Source: JAHJDO01 sp964437505
GTDB lineage: Bacteria; JAHJDO01
Direction of reading: 5' to 3'
DNA: 5,991 bases
Assembly: GCA_964437505.1 (NCBI GenBank)
Contig: CAYTGU010000033.1
Coordinates: 1 to 5,991, forward strand
Shown here: positions 1 to 5,991 of the stretch, piece after piece
How positions within the stretch are numbered: the stretch's first letter is position 1
How the letters are laid out: the number at the start of each line of letters is the position of its first letter
Translations under genes and position numbers: made by a program
Notes under the pieces: generated by a model
What the model saw: the letters and a program-made list of their open reading frames with translations, nothing else
Told to the model about the DNA's origin: nothing
Database searches by the model: none

Positions 1-319
1 GTTCTTCAGGCTTCTTTTCTTCTGTTTTTGCAGCTTCTTTAGGAGCTTCTTCCTCAGATTTGTTTTCTACTGTTTCCTCAACTTTTGCAGGAGTCTCTTT
101 GGGAGCTTTCTTTTCTGGTTCTGCTTTTTTCTTTTTTGCTTCTTCTTCTTTCTGTTCTTTTCCAAGAATTTCGCGTACTAATCTTTGTTTTCTTTTTATT
201 CTTTTCTTCAAAAGTCTTATCTCTTTATTTCCTCTTACTTTTTCTGCTTTCTCTATTTTCTCAGCGAGCTTTTTCTTTAACATCTCTATCTTCTGCTTTA
301 AATCTTCAACTATCTTCAT
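1..319 (-). CDS. Hypothetical Lys/Glu-rich, probable coiled-coil protein (C-terminus beyond window)
   Basis: I do not recognise this protein. Reading leftward from ATG at 319-317, 106 codons stay open to the window edge. An AGGAG Shine-Dalgarno (327-331) sits 7 nt before the ATG and supports this start. Residues 1 to about 53 begin MKIVEDLKQKIEMLKKK; they alternate hydrophobic and charged positions like a coiled coil and end in a strongly basic patch (KKRIKRKQR, about 38-46). From about 54 the chain is low-complexity Lys/Glu/Ala/Pro, with a loosely repeated APKE element (about 72-75 and 92-95). Lys plus Glu make up about half of the visible residues. No signal peptide, membrane segment or enzymatic motif is visible. 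The gene lies 89 bp downstream of the DUF4143 ATPase on the same strand. Basic helix plus KAPE-type tail would fit a nucleic-acid- or ribosome-associated protein, but that is only inference from composition. Confidence 0.72.
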   Translation of the reverse strand, partial: MKIVEDLKQKIEMLKKKLAEKIEKAEKVRGNKEIRLLKKRIKRKQRLVREILGKEQKEEEAKKKKAEPEKKAPKETPAKVEETVENKSEEEAPKEAAKTEEKKPEE

Positions 320-362
320 ATGCTTACTCCTAATGGTTTTAAGTTTACTACCAGTTCGCTAC

Positions 363-389
363 ATTATCATATTTCTAATTGATTGAAAA
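363..389 (-). promoter_or_regulatory. Weak candidate promoter for the Lys/Glu-rich gene
   Basis: On the minus strand a GATAAT hexamer (363-368, five of six matches to TATAAT) lies about 44 nt before the ATG at 319. The best -35 candidate is TTTTCA (384-389) with a short 15-nt spacer. The 5' UTR would be about 37 nt and would include the AGGAG site. The -35 match and spacing are poor, and read-through from the ATPase gene is an alternative. Confidence 0.22.
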
Positions 390-408
390 GCCCATTTTTA
401 TGATGATA

Positions 409-1614
409 TCATTTCCATCGTCCTGTGCAAAAATGTTTGTATTGATTTAAAAATTCTATCACGTTGTAAGCTCTTGTATTTCTTGAGAGAGGAAAAGACT
501 TTGGAGAGAGAGAAATAAGCGCTCCGTCTGTTATTTGAATGTTTTTCCCTTCGTTAAGCTTCCTAAACCGCTCCATTGCTTGAATCATTCCGTTATGAGG
601 ACTCTTCGTTAATTTGATTTCACAAGGTGTGATTTCCCCTGTCTTTTTTTCAATGATAATGTCTATCTCTAAACCGTTATTTGTACGATAATAATATAAT
701 GGTGGTTTTTGCCCTATATTAGAATAATATTTCAAAAGTTCCTGAATGACAAAATTTTCAAACAAAGCTCCTGCCTGCTGCCCGCGCATTAAAGTATGGC
801 TGTTTCTGTTCCCTGTCACATAACTTACCAGTCCTATATCAGTAAAATAGACTTTTGGCGACTTTGTAATGCGGCTGCCAAGATTCACATAGAATGGCTT
901 TAAAAGATAAATTATTTGAGAGGCTTCCAAAATTTTGATCCACGATTTTATAGCCATTACAGAAACGCCCAAATCATTTCCTAGCGATTGATAATTTAAA
1001 ACTTGTGAACAACGCGCCGCTAAGAGAAAAATAAAATCGCGAAAAAATGTTATTTTTTCCAAGTGATAATGCAGCTGAACATCTTTCTCAATATATGTAG
1101 AGAGATACGAACTAAACCAATGGTCTGGGTTCATATCCTGTATTGCCACCAATTCAGGATATGAACCGACAAGTCCTCTGAAATGATAATTACGAGTTAA
1201 TTTTGCGCCTTCTGTAATTGACATAGGCATAAGTTGAAATAAGACCGCTCTGCCAGCTAACGTTTCCTGTAGTCCTTTCATTAATGTAAATTGCTGTGAA
1301 CCTGTAATTAAAAACTGCCCTCTTTTCTGGCTTTGATCAACACGCATTTTAATAAAGGACAAAAGTTGAGGAGCATACTGAATTTCATCTAAAATCAGAG
1401 GACTTTTATATTCATGAAAAAAAAGCTCTGGATCATCCTGAGCGAGTTTTAAATCACGCGGATTATCAAGTGAAACATACTGGTGCGTTTTCCCAAAAAG
1501 ATGCTGCAATAAAGTTGATTTACCTGTTTGGCGGGCGCCTGTCAATACTACAACCCTAAACTGCTTGGCTGCTCTAATAATTACAGGTTCAATCTCTCTC
1601 GGATAATATTTCAT
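409..1614 (-). CDS. AAA+ ATPase with C-terminal DUF4143 domain
   Basis: A 401-residue predicted cytoplasmic P-loop ATPase of the AAA_14/DUF4143 family, a widespread, often multicopy group with no settled function. Walker A is GARQTGKST (26-34) and Walker B is LILDE (73-77). A sensor-like LITGS (102-106) and the family LAGRA segment (about 119-123) follow. SSYLSTYIEKDV (about 168-179) opens the C-terminal part. A winged-helix-like segment (about 207-238) precedes a nuclease-like fold with E286, the GLEIDII strand (E316, D318) and EIK (332-334), resembling a PD-(D/E)xK core; whether it cuts DNA is unknown. The reading frame is intact and of normal length. An in-frame TTG at 1629 would add five residues, but it lies upstream of the -10 box of the predicted promoter, so ATG 1614 is preferred. 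No Shine-Dalgarno precedes it, which fits a leaderless mRNA. It sits downstream of the accD-folC-yjbQ operon and is probably transcribed separately. Confidence 0.93.
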   Translation of the reverse strand: MKYYPREIEPVIIRAAKQFRVVVLTGARQTGKSTLLQHLFGKTHQYVSLDNPRDLKLAQDDPELFFHEYKSPLILDEIQYAPQLLSFIKMRVDQSQKRGQFLITGSQQFTLMKGLQETLAGRAVLFQLMPMSITEGAKLTRNYHFRGLVGSYPELVAIQDMNPDHWFSSYLSTYIEKDVQLHYHLEKITFFRDFIFLLAARCSQVLNYQSLGNDLGVSVMAIKSWIKILEASQIIYLLKPFYVNLGSRITKSPKVYFTDIGLVSYVTGNRNSHTLMRGQQAGALFENFVIQELLKYYSNIGQKPPLYYYRTNNGLEIDIIIEKKTGEITPCEIKLTKSPHNGMIQAMERFRKLNEGKNIQITDGALISLSPKSFPLSRNTRAYNVIEFLNQYKHFCTGRWK

Positions 1615-1620
1615 ACTAGA

Positions 1621-1648
1621 AGTATACAATACATATTTAATTTGTCAA
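1621..1648 (-). promoter_or_regulatory. Sigma70-type promoter of the DUF4143 ATPase, predicted leaderless
   Basis: On the minus strand, TTGACA (1643-1648, perfect -35) is followed by a 16-nt spacer and TATACT (1621-1626, five of six matches to the -10 consensus). Six bases separate the -10 from ATG 1614, so transcription should start at or within a base or two of the A of that ATG. There is no ribosome-binding sequence between, so the transcript should be leaderless. The -35 box and most of the spacer lie inside a perfect palindrome, so a protein bound there would block RNA polymerase. Confidence 0.72.
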
Positions 1649-1662
1649 ATTAAATATGTATT
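1628..1662. repeat. Perfect 35-bp palindrome (candidate operator) overlapping the ATPase promoter
   Basis: Two 17-nt arms match without error: AATACATATTTAATTTG (1628-1644) and its exact reverse complement (1646-1662), around a single central T at 1645. It covers the -35 box and nearly the whole spacer of the ATPase promoter. There is no T-tract on the downstream side, so an intrinsic terminator is unlikely. An operator for a dimeric DNA-binding protein, possibly the ATPase itself through its winged-helix segment, is the simplest reading. A cruciform or recognition site for a mobile element is an alternative. The palindrome is observed; its role is inferred. Confidence 0.85.
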
Positions 1663-1707
1663 ATGGGTAATGCAAGAAGTTCCCCAAAAAATCATACGCC
1701 AAGATTC

Positions 1708-1734
1708 TATTGTAGGGACACAATATTTTGCGCC
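1708..1734. repeat. Short imperfect palindrome resembling a decayed REP-like element
   Basis: This lies in the 114-bp gap between the ATPase palindrome and the end of the yjbQ-family gene. TATTGT (1708-1713) pairs with ACAATA (1720-1725) across a six-base loop. An overlapping imperfect palindrome runs from GGGACACAAT to ATTTTGCGCC (1715-1734), with seven of ten positions paired around AATATT. The GTAGGGACA start resembles REP-type intergenic palindromes of many bacteria. With one copy here, the assignment is tentative. The rest of the gap shows no gene. Confidence 0.3.
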
Positions 1735-1776
1735 TTGTTTTCTTTATGGCTTGAAGGATAACGAGATTGTTTCACC

Positions 1777-2193
1777 TCATTCCCCTATAATCTTTATGAG
1801 CACTCGTTTCCTTCGCCTGCCGTCAAACTCTCCATAGAATATCTGCTCCCATGGGCCAAAATCAAACTTCCCCCCTGTTATTGCAACCACAACCTCACGT
1901 CCCATTACCTGACGTTTCATGTGAGCGTCTGCATTATCCTCAAAGCCATTATGCTCGTACTGAGAAACCGGTTCATGAGGTGCAAGTTTCTCAAGCCATT
2001 TATCATAATCATGAATCAGCCCCTGTTCATTATCATTAATATATACACTGGCTGTTATATGCATAGCGTTAACAAGACACAAGCCCTCTTTTATTCCACT
2101 TTCCTTGAGAGCCTTTTCCACTTCAGGTGTAATGTTTATATAATCCCGTCTGTGTGGTGTTTGAAAAACCAGTTCTTTTCTATATGATTTCAT
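1777..2193 (-). CDS. yjbQ: YjbQ family (UPF0047) protein, reported secondary thiamine-phosphate synthase activity
   Basis: A 138-residue soluble protein of normal length for the UPF0047/YjbQ family. E. coli YjbQ has been reported to have weak thiamine-phosphate synthase activity, but the physiological role is unsettled. Family positions visible here are H45-x-T47-A-S, DNADAH (86-91), GPWEQI (113-118) and EFDGRRR (122-128). The GPWEQI segment replaces the more usual G-T-W-Q, so this belongs to a variant branch. It begins inside the 3' end of folC with a 14-nt overlap and has a very strong Shine-Dalgarno, so it is evidently the third gene of the accD operon. The role in thiamine metabolism is taken from the family, not shown by this sequence. 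Confidence 0.9.
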   Translation of the reverse strand: MKSYRKELVFQTPHRRDYINITPEVEKALKESGIKEGLCLVNAMHITASVYINDNEQGLIHDYDKWLEKLAPHEPVSQYEHNGFEDNADAHMKRQVMGREVVVAITGGKFDFGPWEQIFYGEFDGRRRKRVLIKIIGE

Positions 2194-3517
2194 TTTTCTT
2201 AATCACCTCCAATAATTCTCCAACAAGATATAATGACCCAGTAACGCAAATCAAGTCATTCTTGCCTGCTTTCTGAAACGCACACTTTAAGGATGAAGAT
2301 ATGTCTTTTTTTACAATAACATTACTGGTGAACTTTTGCGCCTCTTGAGCTAGGATTTCAGATCTCAATGTGCGGTTCGTACTTTTAATATTAGTAAAAA
2401 TCGCAGTTGCGTCCTCTGAGAGAAGTATTCTTAAAATGCTTCTGTAATTCTTCTCTTTCAATATTCCAATTACGAATATTAATTTATCATACTCTATTTC
2501 AGAAATAGTCCTCTTTAGAACTCTTGCACTGCTTGGATTATGCGCTCCATCACAAATCAGTAAAGGATTTTTTCTTAATACCTGAAGTCTGCCCCGCCAG
2601 ATTGTGCTACTAAGCCCTGTTTTAATAGCATTTTTAGGAACTTTAAAACCAAATAATCGAAGCTTCTCTGCTACTGCAATAGCTGTAACAGCATTAGTTA
2701 CTTGATGCTTTCCAAGCAAACTGATTTCTAAATTATTATATGAATAATTTTCCCCTTTAATCCAGAATGTCTGCTTATTAATATTAGAACTTGTTCTTCC
2801 CCATTTATATGCAGAGTTTACCTCAACTAGTCTTGCTCCTTTCTCTCTTGCCATGTTGCTAATTATATCCAGCACCTTCTGTTTTCTGCTACCGCTTATT
2901 ACCACATTGTTTTTTTTTATTATGCACGCTTTTTCATAAGCTATATCTATAATTCTCTTACCAAGCACATCTGTGTGTTCAAGCTCAACATTAGTTATTA
3001 CTGATATAATCGAATTACACACATTTGTTGCATCTAACCTCCCGCCCATGCCAGTCTCACATATCAAAACATCTATATTTTCATCAGCAAAATACTTAAA
3101 GGCTAAAGCAGTAATAATCTCAAAATAAGTTGGATGATTCATGCCAAGGGTATTCTTCATATGCTTGACAGCTCTCTTTATATCAGAAATGATTGATATT
3201 ACCTTTGTCCTAGGAATAAACTTTTCTACGATTTCAGATTCCTGCCTAATTGACTGTGATTTTATAGCTATTCTTTCTCTAAAATCAACAAGGTGAGGCG
3301 ATGTATAAACCCCAACCTTATATCCTGACAAAGCCGTTATTGAACTTGCGAATGCAGCCACTGATCCCTTGCCATTAGTTCCGGCAATATGTACTGCTTT
3401 GAATTTATTATGCGGATTTCCAAGCAGGTCAAGCAAAGTCTTTATATTACTTAACCCAAACTTTATACCAAAGTACTGAAGACCATCCAGGTAGTCTAAT
3501 GCCTCAAGGTAGGTCAT
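2180..3517 (-). CDS. folC: Bifunctional folylpolyglutamate synthase/dihydrofolate synthase
   Basis: A 445-residue Mur-ligase-family enzyme. The family adds L-glutamate to dihydropteroate (dihydrofolate synthase) and to reduced folates (folylpolyglutamate synthase), using ATP through an acyl-phosphate. The P-loop is AGTNGKGS (45-52); YTSPHL (71-76) and FRERI (79-83) follow. ETGMGGRLDATN (154-165) is the family signature, EHTDVLG (180-186) holds the metal-binding His region, and EKACIIK (195-201) corresponds to the usual EKAGIIK. The C-terminal domain has WRGRLQV and DGAHNP. Length is typical for a bifunctional enzyme, but whether both activities are kept cannot be read from sequence. ATG 3517 directly follows the accD TAA with no spacer, and only a weak AAGAAG precedes it, so translation is probably coupled to accD. 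The accD-folC order is known from many bacteria, including E. coli. Confidence 0.96.
   Translation of the reverse strand: MTYLEALDYLDGLQYFGIKFGLSNIKTLLDLLGNPHNKFKAVHIAGTNGKGSVAAFASSITALSGYKVGVYTSPHLVDFRERIAIKSQSIRQESEIVEKFIPRTKVISIISDIKRAVKHMKNTLGMNHPTYFEIITALAFKYFADENIDVLICETGMGGRLDATNVCNSIISVITNVELEHTDVLGKRIIDIAYEKACIIKKNNVVISGSRKQKVLDIISNMAREKGARLVEVNSAYKWGRTSSNINKQTFWIKGENYSYNNLEISLLGKHQVTNAVTAIAVAEKLRLFGFKVPKNAIKTGLSSTIWRGRLQVLRKNPLLICDGAHNPSSARVLKRTISEIEYDKLIFVIGILKEKNYRSILRILLSEDATAIFTNIKSTNRTLRSEILAQEAQKFTSNVIVKKDISSSLKCAFQKAGKNDLICVTGSLYLVGELLEVIKKNEII
2202..2210 (-). promoter_or_regulatory. Near-perfect Shine-Dalgarno of the yjbQ-family gene
   Basis: GGAGGTGAT on the minus strand, nine contiguous bases complementary to the usual 16S anti-Shine-Dalgarno tail, with an 8-nt spacer to ATG 2193. 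It lies inside the folC coding sequence. It fixes the start codon and suggests that ribosomes load on this gene independently of folC translation. Confidence 0.85.
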
Positions 3518-4372
3518 TTACTTCTTATGAACATTAAGATGCTTGATAAGATCTACAAGTTTCTGCTTTAACTCCACACGATCAACAATCATATCAATCA
3601 TACCATGTTCAAGAAGAAACTCCGCTCTTTGGAAACCCTCCGGAAGCTTCTGACGAATTGTTTGTTCTATTACCCTGGGACCGGCAAACGTTATCAAAGC
3701 ACGCGGCTCAGCAATTATTATATCTGCCTGAAATGCGAAGCTTGCCGAAACTCCTCCTCCTGTAGGATCAGTTATTACTGAAATGAATGGAATTTTTCTA
3801 TCGCTTAAGCGAGATACAGCTGCACTTGTCTTTGCCATCTGCATAAGAGAATATATCCCCTCATACATCCTTGCACCACCCCCTGAGCCTGATACACTTA
3901 TAAATGGGATTTTTTTATCTATTGCAAGTTCCACAGCTCTTGTAACTTTTTCCCCAACAACAGAGCCCATACTTCCCATAATAAATCTATAATCTGTAAG
4001 CGCAATGGATACATGAAAATCCCCAACATCTCCTTCTCCGTATACAGCTGCTTCTTTTAAACCTGTTTTCTTCTGCTCCTGCGCTATCTTATCTTTATAA
4101 CTTTTGTAAGCTTTGAAATTTAATGGATCAACTGACTGCATGTTCTTATCGTGTTCAATAAAAGTATTCCTATCTATTAACTGGGTAATTCTCTCTCGAA
4201 CTGTTATTCTATTATGAAATTTGCATTTTGGACATACATTGAGATTTTTATTCAGATTTTTATTATAGATAATTTCCCCACATCCAGGACATTTTGTCCA
4301 TAATCCGTCAGGAATATCTCTCTTTTTTGTAGCAGGAAGTACAGTGTATTTTCGCTTGCCAAACCAGGCCAT
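3518..4372 (-). CDS. accD: Acetyl-CoA carboxylase carboxyltransferase subunit beta
   Basis: A 284-residue beta subunit of the carboxyltransferase that, with AccA, moves the carboxyl group from carboxybiotin-BCCP to acetyl-CoA to give malonyl-CoA for fatty-acid synthesis. The N-terminal zinc ribbon is complete: C28-P-G-C31 and C47-P-K-C50. The crotonase-like domain shows GSMGSVVGEK (133-142), the oxyanion loop SGSGGGARMYEG (161-172), DPTGGGVSASF (202-212) and FAGPRVIEQ (229-237). Length is normal. The oxyanion loop has one more Gly than the E. coli SASGGARM motif, and DPTGGG replaces the usual DPTxGG with a third Gly. GGAGG (4378-4382), 5 nt before ATG 4372, supports the start. It is the first gene of the accD-folC-yjbQ operon, behind its own strong promoter. 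accA is not in the window and must be encoded elsewhere. Confidence 0.97.
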   Translation of the reverse strand: MAWFGKRKYTVLPATKKRDIPDGLWTKCPGCGEIIYNKNLNKNLNVCPKCKFHNRITVRERITQLIDRNTFIEHDKNMQSVDPLNFKAYKSYKDKIAQEQKKTGLKEAAVYGEGDVGDFHVSIALTDYRFIMGSMGSVVGEKVTRAVELAIDKKIPFISVSGSGGGARMYEGIYSLMQMAKTSAAVSRLSDRKIPFISVITDPTGGGVSASFAFQADIIIAEPRALITFAGPRVIEQTIRQKLPEGFQRAEFLLEHGMIDMIVDRVELKQKLVDLIKHLNVHKK

Positions 4373-4397
4373 TCATGCCTCCATATTCATTATTTTG

Positions 4398-4426
4398 ATT
4401 TTACAGGAGGAGGTATATGTTGTCAA
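4398..4426 (-). promoter_or_regulatory. Strong sigma70-type promoter of the accD-folC-yjbQ operon
   Basis: On the minus strand, a perfect TTGACA (4421-4426) is followed by an optimal 17-nt spacer and TAAAAT (4398-4403, five of six matches). The predicted start is the A at about 4391, giving a 5' UTR of about 19 nt just long enough for the GGAGG at 4378-4382. There is no room for a riboswitch or leader attenuator. Confidence 0.8.
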
Positions 4427-4453
4427 GTTAACAGCCTGTAATTTATATAGTGG

Positions 4454-4483
4454 TTGCTATGATTCCTAATTATTTGGTAAAAT
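4454..4483 (+). promoter_or_regulatory. Candidate promoter for xylB
   Basis: TTGCTA (4454-4459, four of six), an 18-nt spacer and TAAAAT (4478-4483, five of six). Transcription would start near 4490, about 30 nt before ATG 4520, and would include the AGAGG site. The weak -35 would suit an activated or inducible promoter. TTGTCA (4420-4425) with TATATA (4444-4449) is a poorer alternative overlapping the accD promoter. Confidence 0.45.
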
Positions 4484-4519
4484 TACTCAATTCGAAAAAC
4501 CGAGTAAGAGGAAATAATA

Positions 4520-5991
4520 ATGGAATATGTTATTGGAATTGATATAGGCACCACAGGGGTAAAGACTCTTCTATGTAACAACAAGGGAGAAATAATATCA
4601 AGTGTACTTGTTGAATATCCCCTGTCCCATCCAAAGCCAGGCTGGGCAGAACAGGATCCAGCTGACTGGTGGAAGGCCACAGTGGAATCTATAAAATCCG
4701 TCATGAATGAGACAAACATTAATAAAAAGGATGTCAAAGCAGTAGGATTAACAGGGCAGATGCACGGCGCTATTTTTCTGGATGGCAACAATAGCATACT
4801 TCGGCCAGCTATACTCTGGTGTGACCAGAGAACAAGTTCTGAATGCGATGACATAAACAGAATTATTGGAAAAGAAAATCTAATAAATTTTGTCTCTAAT
4901 CCTGCTCTCACAGGATTTACTGCCCCAAAGATTCTATGGGTCAGGAAAAACGAACCTAAAATCTACGAAAAAACTCGTAAGATTCTTCTGCCTAAGGATT
5001 ATATAAGATTCAGGTTAACCGGAGAGTTTGCCAGCGATGTTTCAGACGCTTCGGGAACTTTATTGTTTGATGTGAAGAATAGAAAGTGGTCAAATGAGGT
5101 CTTAGAAAAGCTAAACATTGACAGAAATCTGTTGCCTGACGTTTATGAGTCTACAGAAATCACAGGGACTCTAACTAAAGATGCTTCCAAACTTCTTGGC
5201 TTGTCAACAGAAACAGCAGTGGTTGCCGGTGCAGGGGATCAAGCCGCAGGCGCAGTTGGAAACGGAATTGTAGAACCAGGCATTATATCCTCAACAACAG
5301 GCACCTCTGGTGTTATTTTTGCATATACGGATCAAGTAAAAACTGATCCATTAGGTAGAGTTCATACATTCTGCCATGCAATTCCTGGCAAATGGCATGT
5401 TATGGGAGTAATGCTTGCTGCAGGAGGATCTTTTAAATGGCTTAAGGAGATGCTTGGAGCTGGTTCATATCAGCTAATGACTGAACAAGCATCAAAAGCC
5501 CCAAATGGAAGTGAAGGATTAATTTTTCTCCCTTATCTTATGGGAGAGAGAACACCCCATGCTGACCCGGACGCAAAGGCAGTATTCTTTGGAATCTCTC
5601 CACGACATACAAGAGCTCATATTATCCGCTCAGTAATGGAAGGTGTGAGCTTTGGATTAAGAGACTCTTTAGAAATTATCAAGAATCTGGACATTCCTGT
5701 ATCTGAAATTCGGGCATCTGGTGGAGGTGCAAAAAGCAAACTCTGGAAACAGATCCAGGCAGATGTTAATAAAGAACCAATTTATACAATAAATGTTGAT
5801 GAAGGTCCGGCATTTGGCGCTGCATTACTTGCTATGGTCGGTGCAGGAATCTATTCCTCTGTCCCTGAAGCCTGCAGGCAGACTATAAAAACAATAGATA
5901 AAATTGAACCTATTACACAAAACACAAAAATCTATGATGAATACTATAAACTGTACAAAAGATTATATTCTTCTTTGAAAGATAATTTTAA
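4520..5991 (+). CDS. xylB: Xylulokinase (FGGY family), 3' end just beyond window
   Basis: 490 codons read open to the edge; since E. coli XylB has 484 residues, nearly all of the gene is present. FGGY kinases phosphorylate sugars with ATP; xylulokinase makes D-xylulose 5-phosphate for the pentose phosphate pathway. The N-terminal domain has the phosphate loop GIDIGTTGVK (6-15), PGWAEQDP (40-47) and GQMHG (79-83), which is diagnostic for xylulokinases over other FGGY members. WCDQR follows at about 99-103. GAGDQAAGAVGNG carries the expected catalytic base Asp240. STTGTSG follows, then GERTPHADP and the adenosine-motif Gly-rich loop SGGGAKSKLW (400-409). An AGAGG site (4507-4511) lies 8 nt before ATG 4520. 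It diverges from accD and is metabolically unrelated to it; other xylose genes, if any, should lie to the right. Specificity for xylulose is inferred from family motifs. Confidence 0.93.
   Translation, partial: MEYVIGIDIGTTGVKTLLCNNKGEIISSVLVEYPLSHPKPGWAEQDPADWWKATVESIKSVMNETNINKKDVKAVGLTGQMHGAIFLDGNNSILRPAILWCDQRTSSECDDINRIIGKENLINFVSNPALTGFTAPKILWVRKNEPKIYEKTRKILLPKDYIRFRLTGEFASDVSDASGTLLFDVKNRKWSNEVLEKLNIDRNLLPDVYESTEITGTLTKDASKLLGLSTETAVVAGAGDQAAGAVGNGIVEPGIISSTTGTSGVIFAYTDQVKTDPLGRVHTFCHAIPGKWHVMGVMLAAGGSFKWLKEMLGAGSYQLMTEQASKAPNGSEGLIFLPYLMGERTPHADPDAKAVFFGISPRHTRAHIIRSVMEGVSFGLRDSLEIIKNLDIPVSEIRASGGGAKSKLWKQIQADVNKEPIYTINVDEGPAFGAALLAMVGAGIYSSVPEACRQTIKTIDKIEPITQNTKIYDEYYKLYKRLYSSLKDNF

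Noticed and set aside
60..386. Plus-strand open frame of 108 codons rich in Phe, Ser and Leu
   Set aside because: It is the antisense of the Lys/Glu-rich gene; the Phe/Ser/Leu composition is what complementary Lys/Glu codons produce, and no ribosome site precedes it.
379..398. AAAA-GCCCA-TTTT hairpin downstream of the ATPase
   Set aside because: Only four AT pairs; too weak to call a terminator.
1612..1629. TTG start at 1629 for the ATPase
   Set aside because: It falls in the promoter spacer, upstream of the -10 box, so a transcript starting near 1614 cannot contain it; no Shine-Dalgarno precedes it.
1680..1734. Possible intrinsic terminator of the accD-folC-yjbQ operon
   Set aside because: On the minus strand the six-base-pair stem (1708-1725) is AT-rich and the T-run (1686-1691) lies about 16 nt after it, too far for a normal intrinsic terminator.
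1663..1758. Short plus-strand frame beginning MGNARSSPKNH
   Set aside because: About 30 codons, no ribosome site, no recognisable family; it may only reflect the repeat-like DNA.
4417..4431. Four-codon open frame (ATG 4417 to TAA 4431) behind an AGGAGG-like sequence on the plus strand
   Set aside because: The purine run is the complement of the accD promoter spacer, no plus-strand promoter lies upstream, and the frame is trivially short.
4483..4911. Minus-strand open frame of 142 codons
   Set aside because: It lies antisense within the well-supported xylB coding region and matches no family.

Overview
The window is a compact, AT-rich stretch of bacterial chromosome with short intergenic gaps, clear Shine-Dalgarno sequences and Lys/Ile-rich proteins. 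No rRNA or lineage marker is present, so the organism cannot be named. The AccD variant and the general style would suit an uncultured anaerobe of a Planctomycetota/Omnitrophota-like group, but that is a guess.

Layout, right to left on the minus strand: accD (acetyl-CoA carboxylase beta subunit, 4372-3518), folC (folylpolyglutamate/dihydrofolate synthase, 3517-2180) and a yjbQ-family gene (UPF0047, 2193-1777). They form a tight operon: accD and folC abut with no spacer, and folC and yjbQ overlap by 14 nt. A strong sigma70-type promoter (TTGACA-17-TAAAAT) lies just upstream of accD. A 114-bp gap holding a decayed REP-like palindrome follows. Next comes an AAA+ ATPase of the DUF4143 family (1614-409) with its own promoter, embedded in a perfect 35-bp palindrome and placed so that the mRNA should be leaderless. 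The left edge (319-1) holds the start of an unrecognised Lys/Glu-rich, probably coiled-coil protein.

On the plus strand, diverging from accD, is a nearly complete xylB-type xylulokinase gene (4520 to the right edge), with a weaker candidate promoter in the shared 147-bp intergenic region.

Functionally, the accD-folC-yjbQ operon is housekeeping: fatty-acid precursor supply, folate metabolism and a conserved protein with reported weak thiamine-phosphate synthase activity. xylB is the kinase step of xylose/xylulose use. The DUF4143 ATPase is the one accessory-type gene, and its palindromic leaderless promoter is the most interesting signal here. I see no tRNA, rRNA, CRISPR array, intact insertion sequence or convincing intrinsic terminator. 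I found no convincing new multi-gene system.
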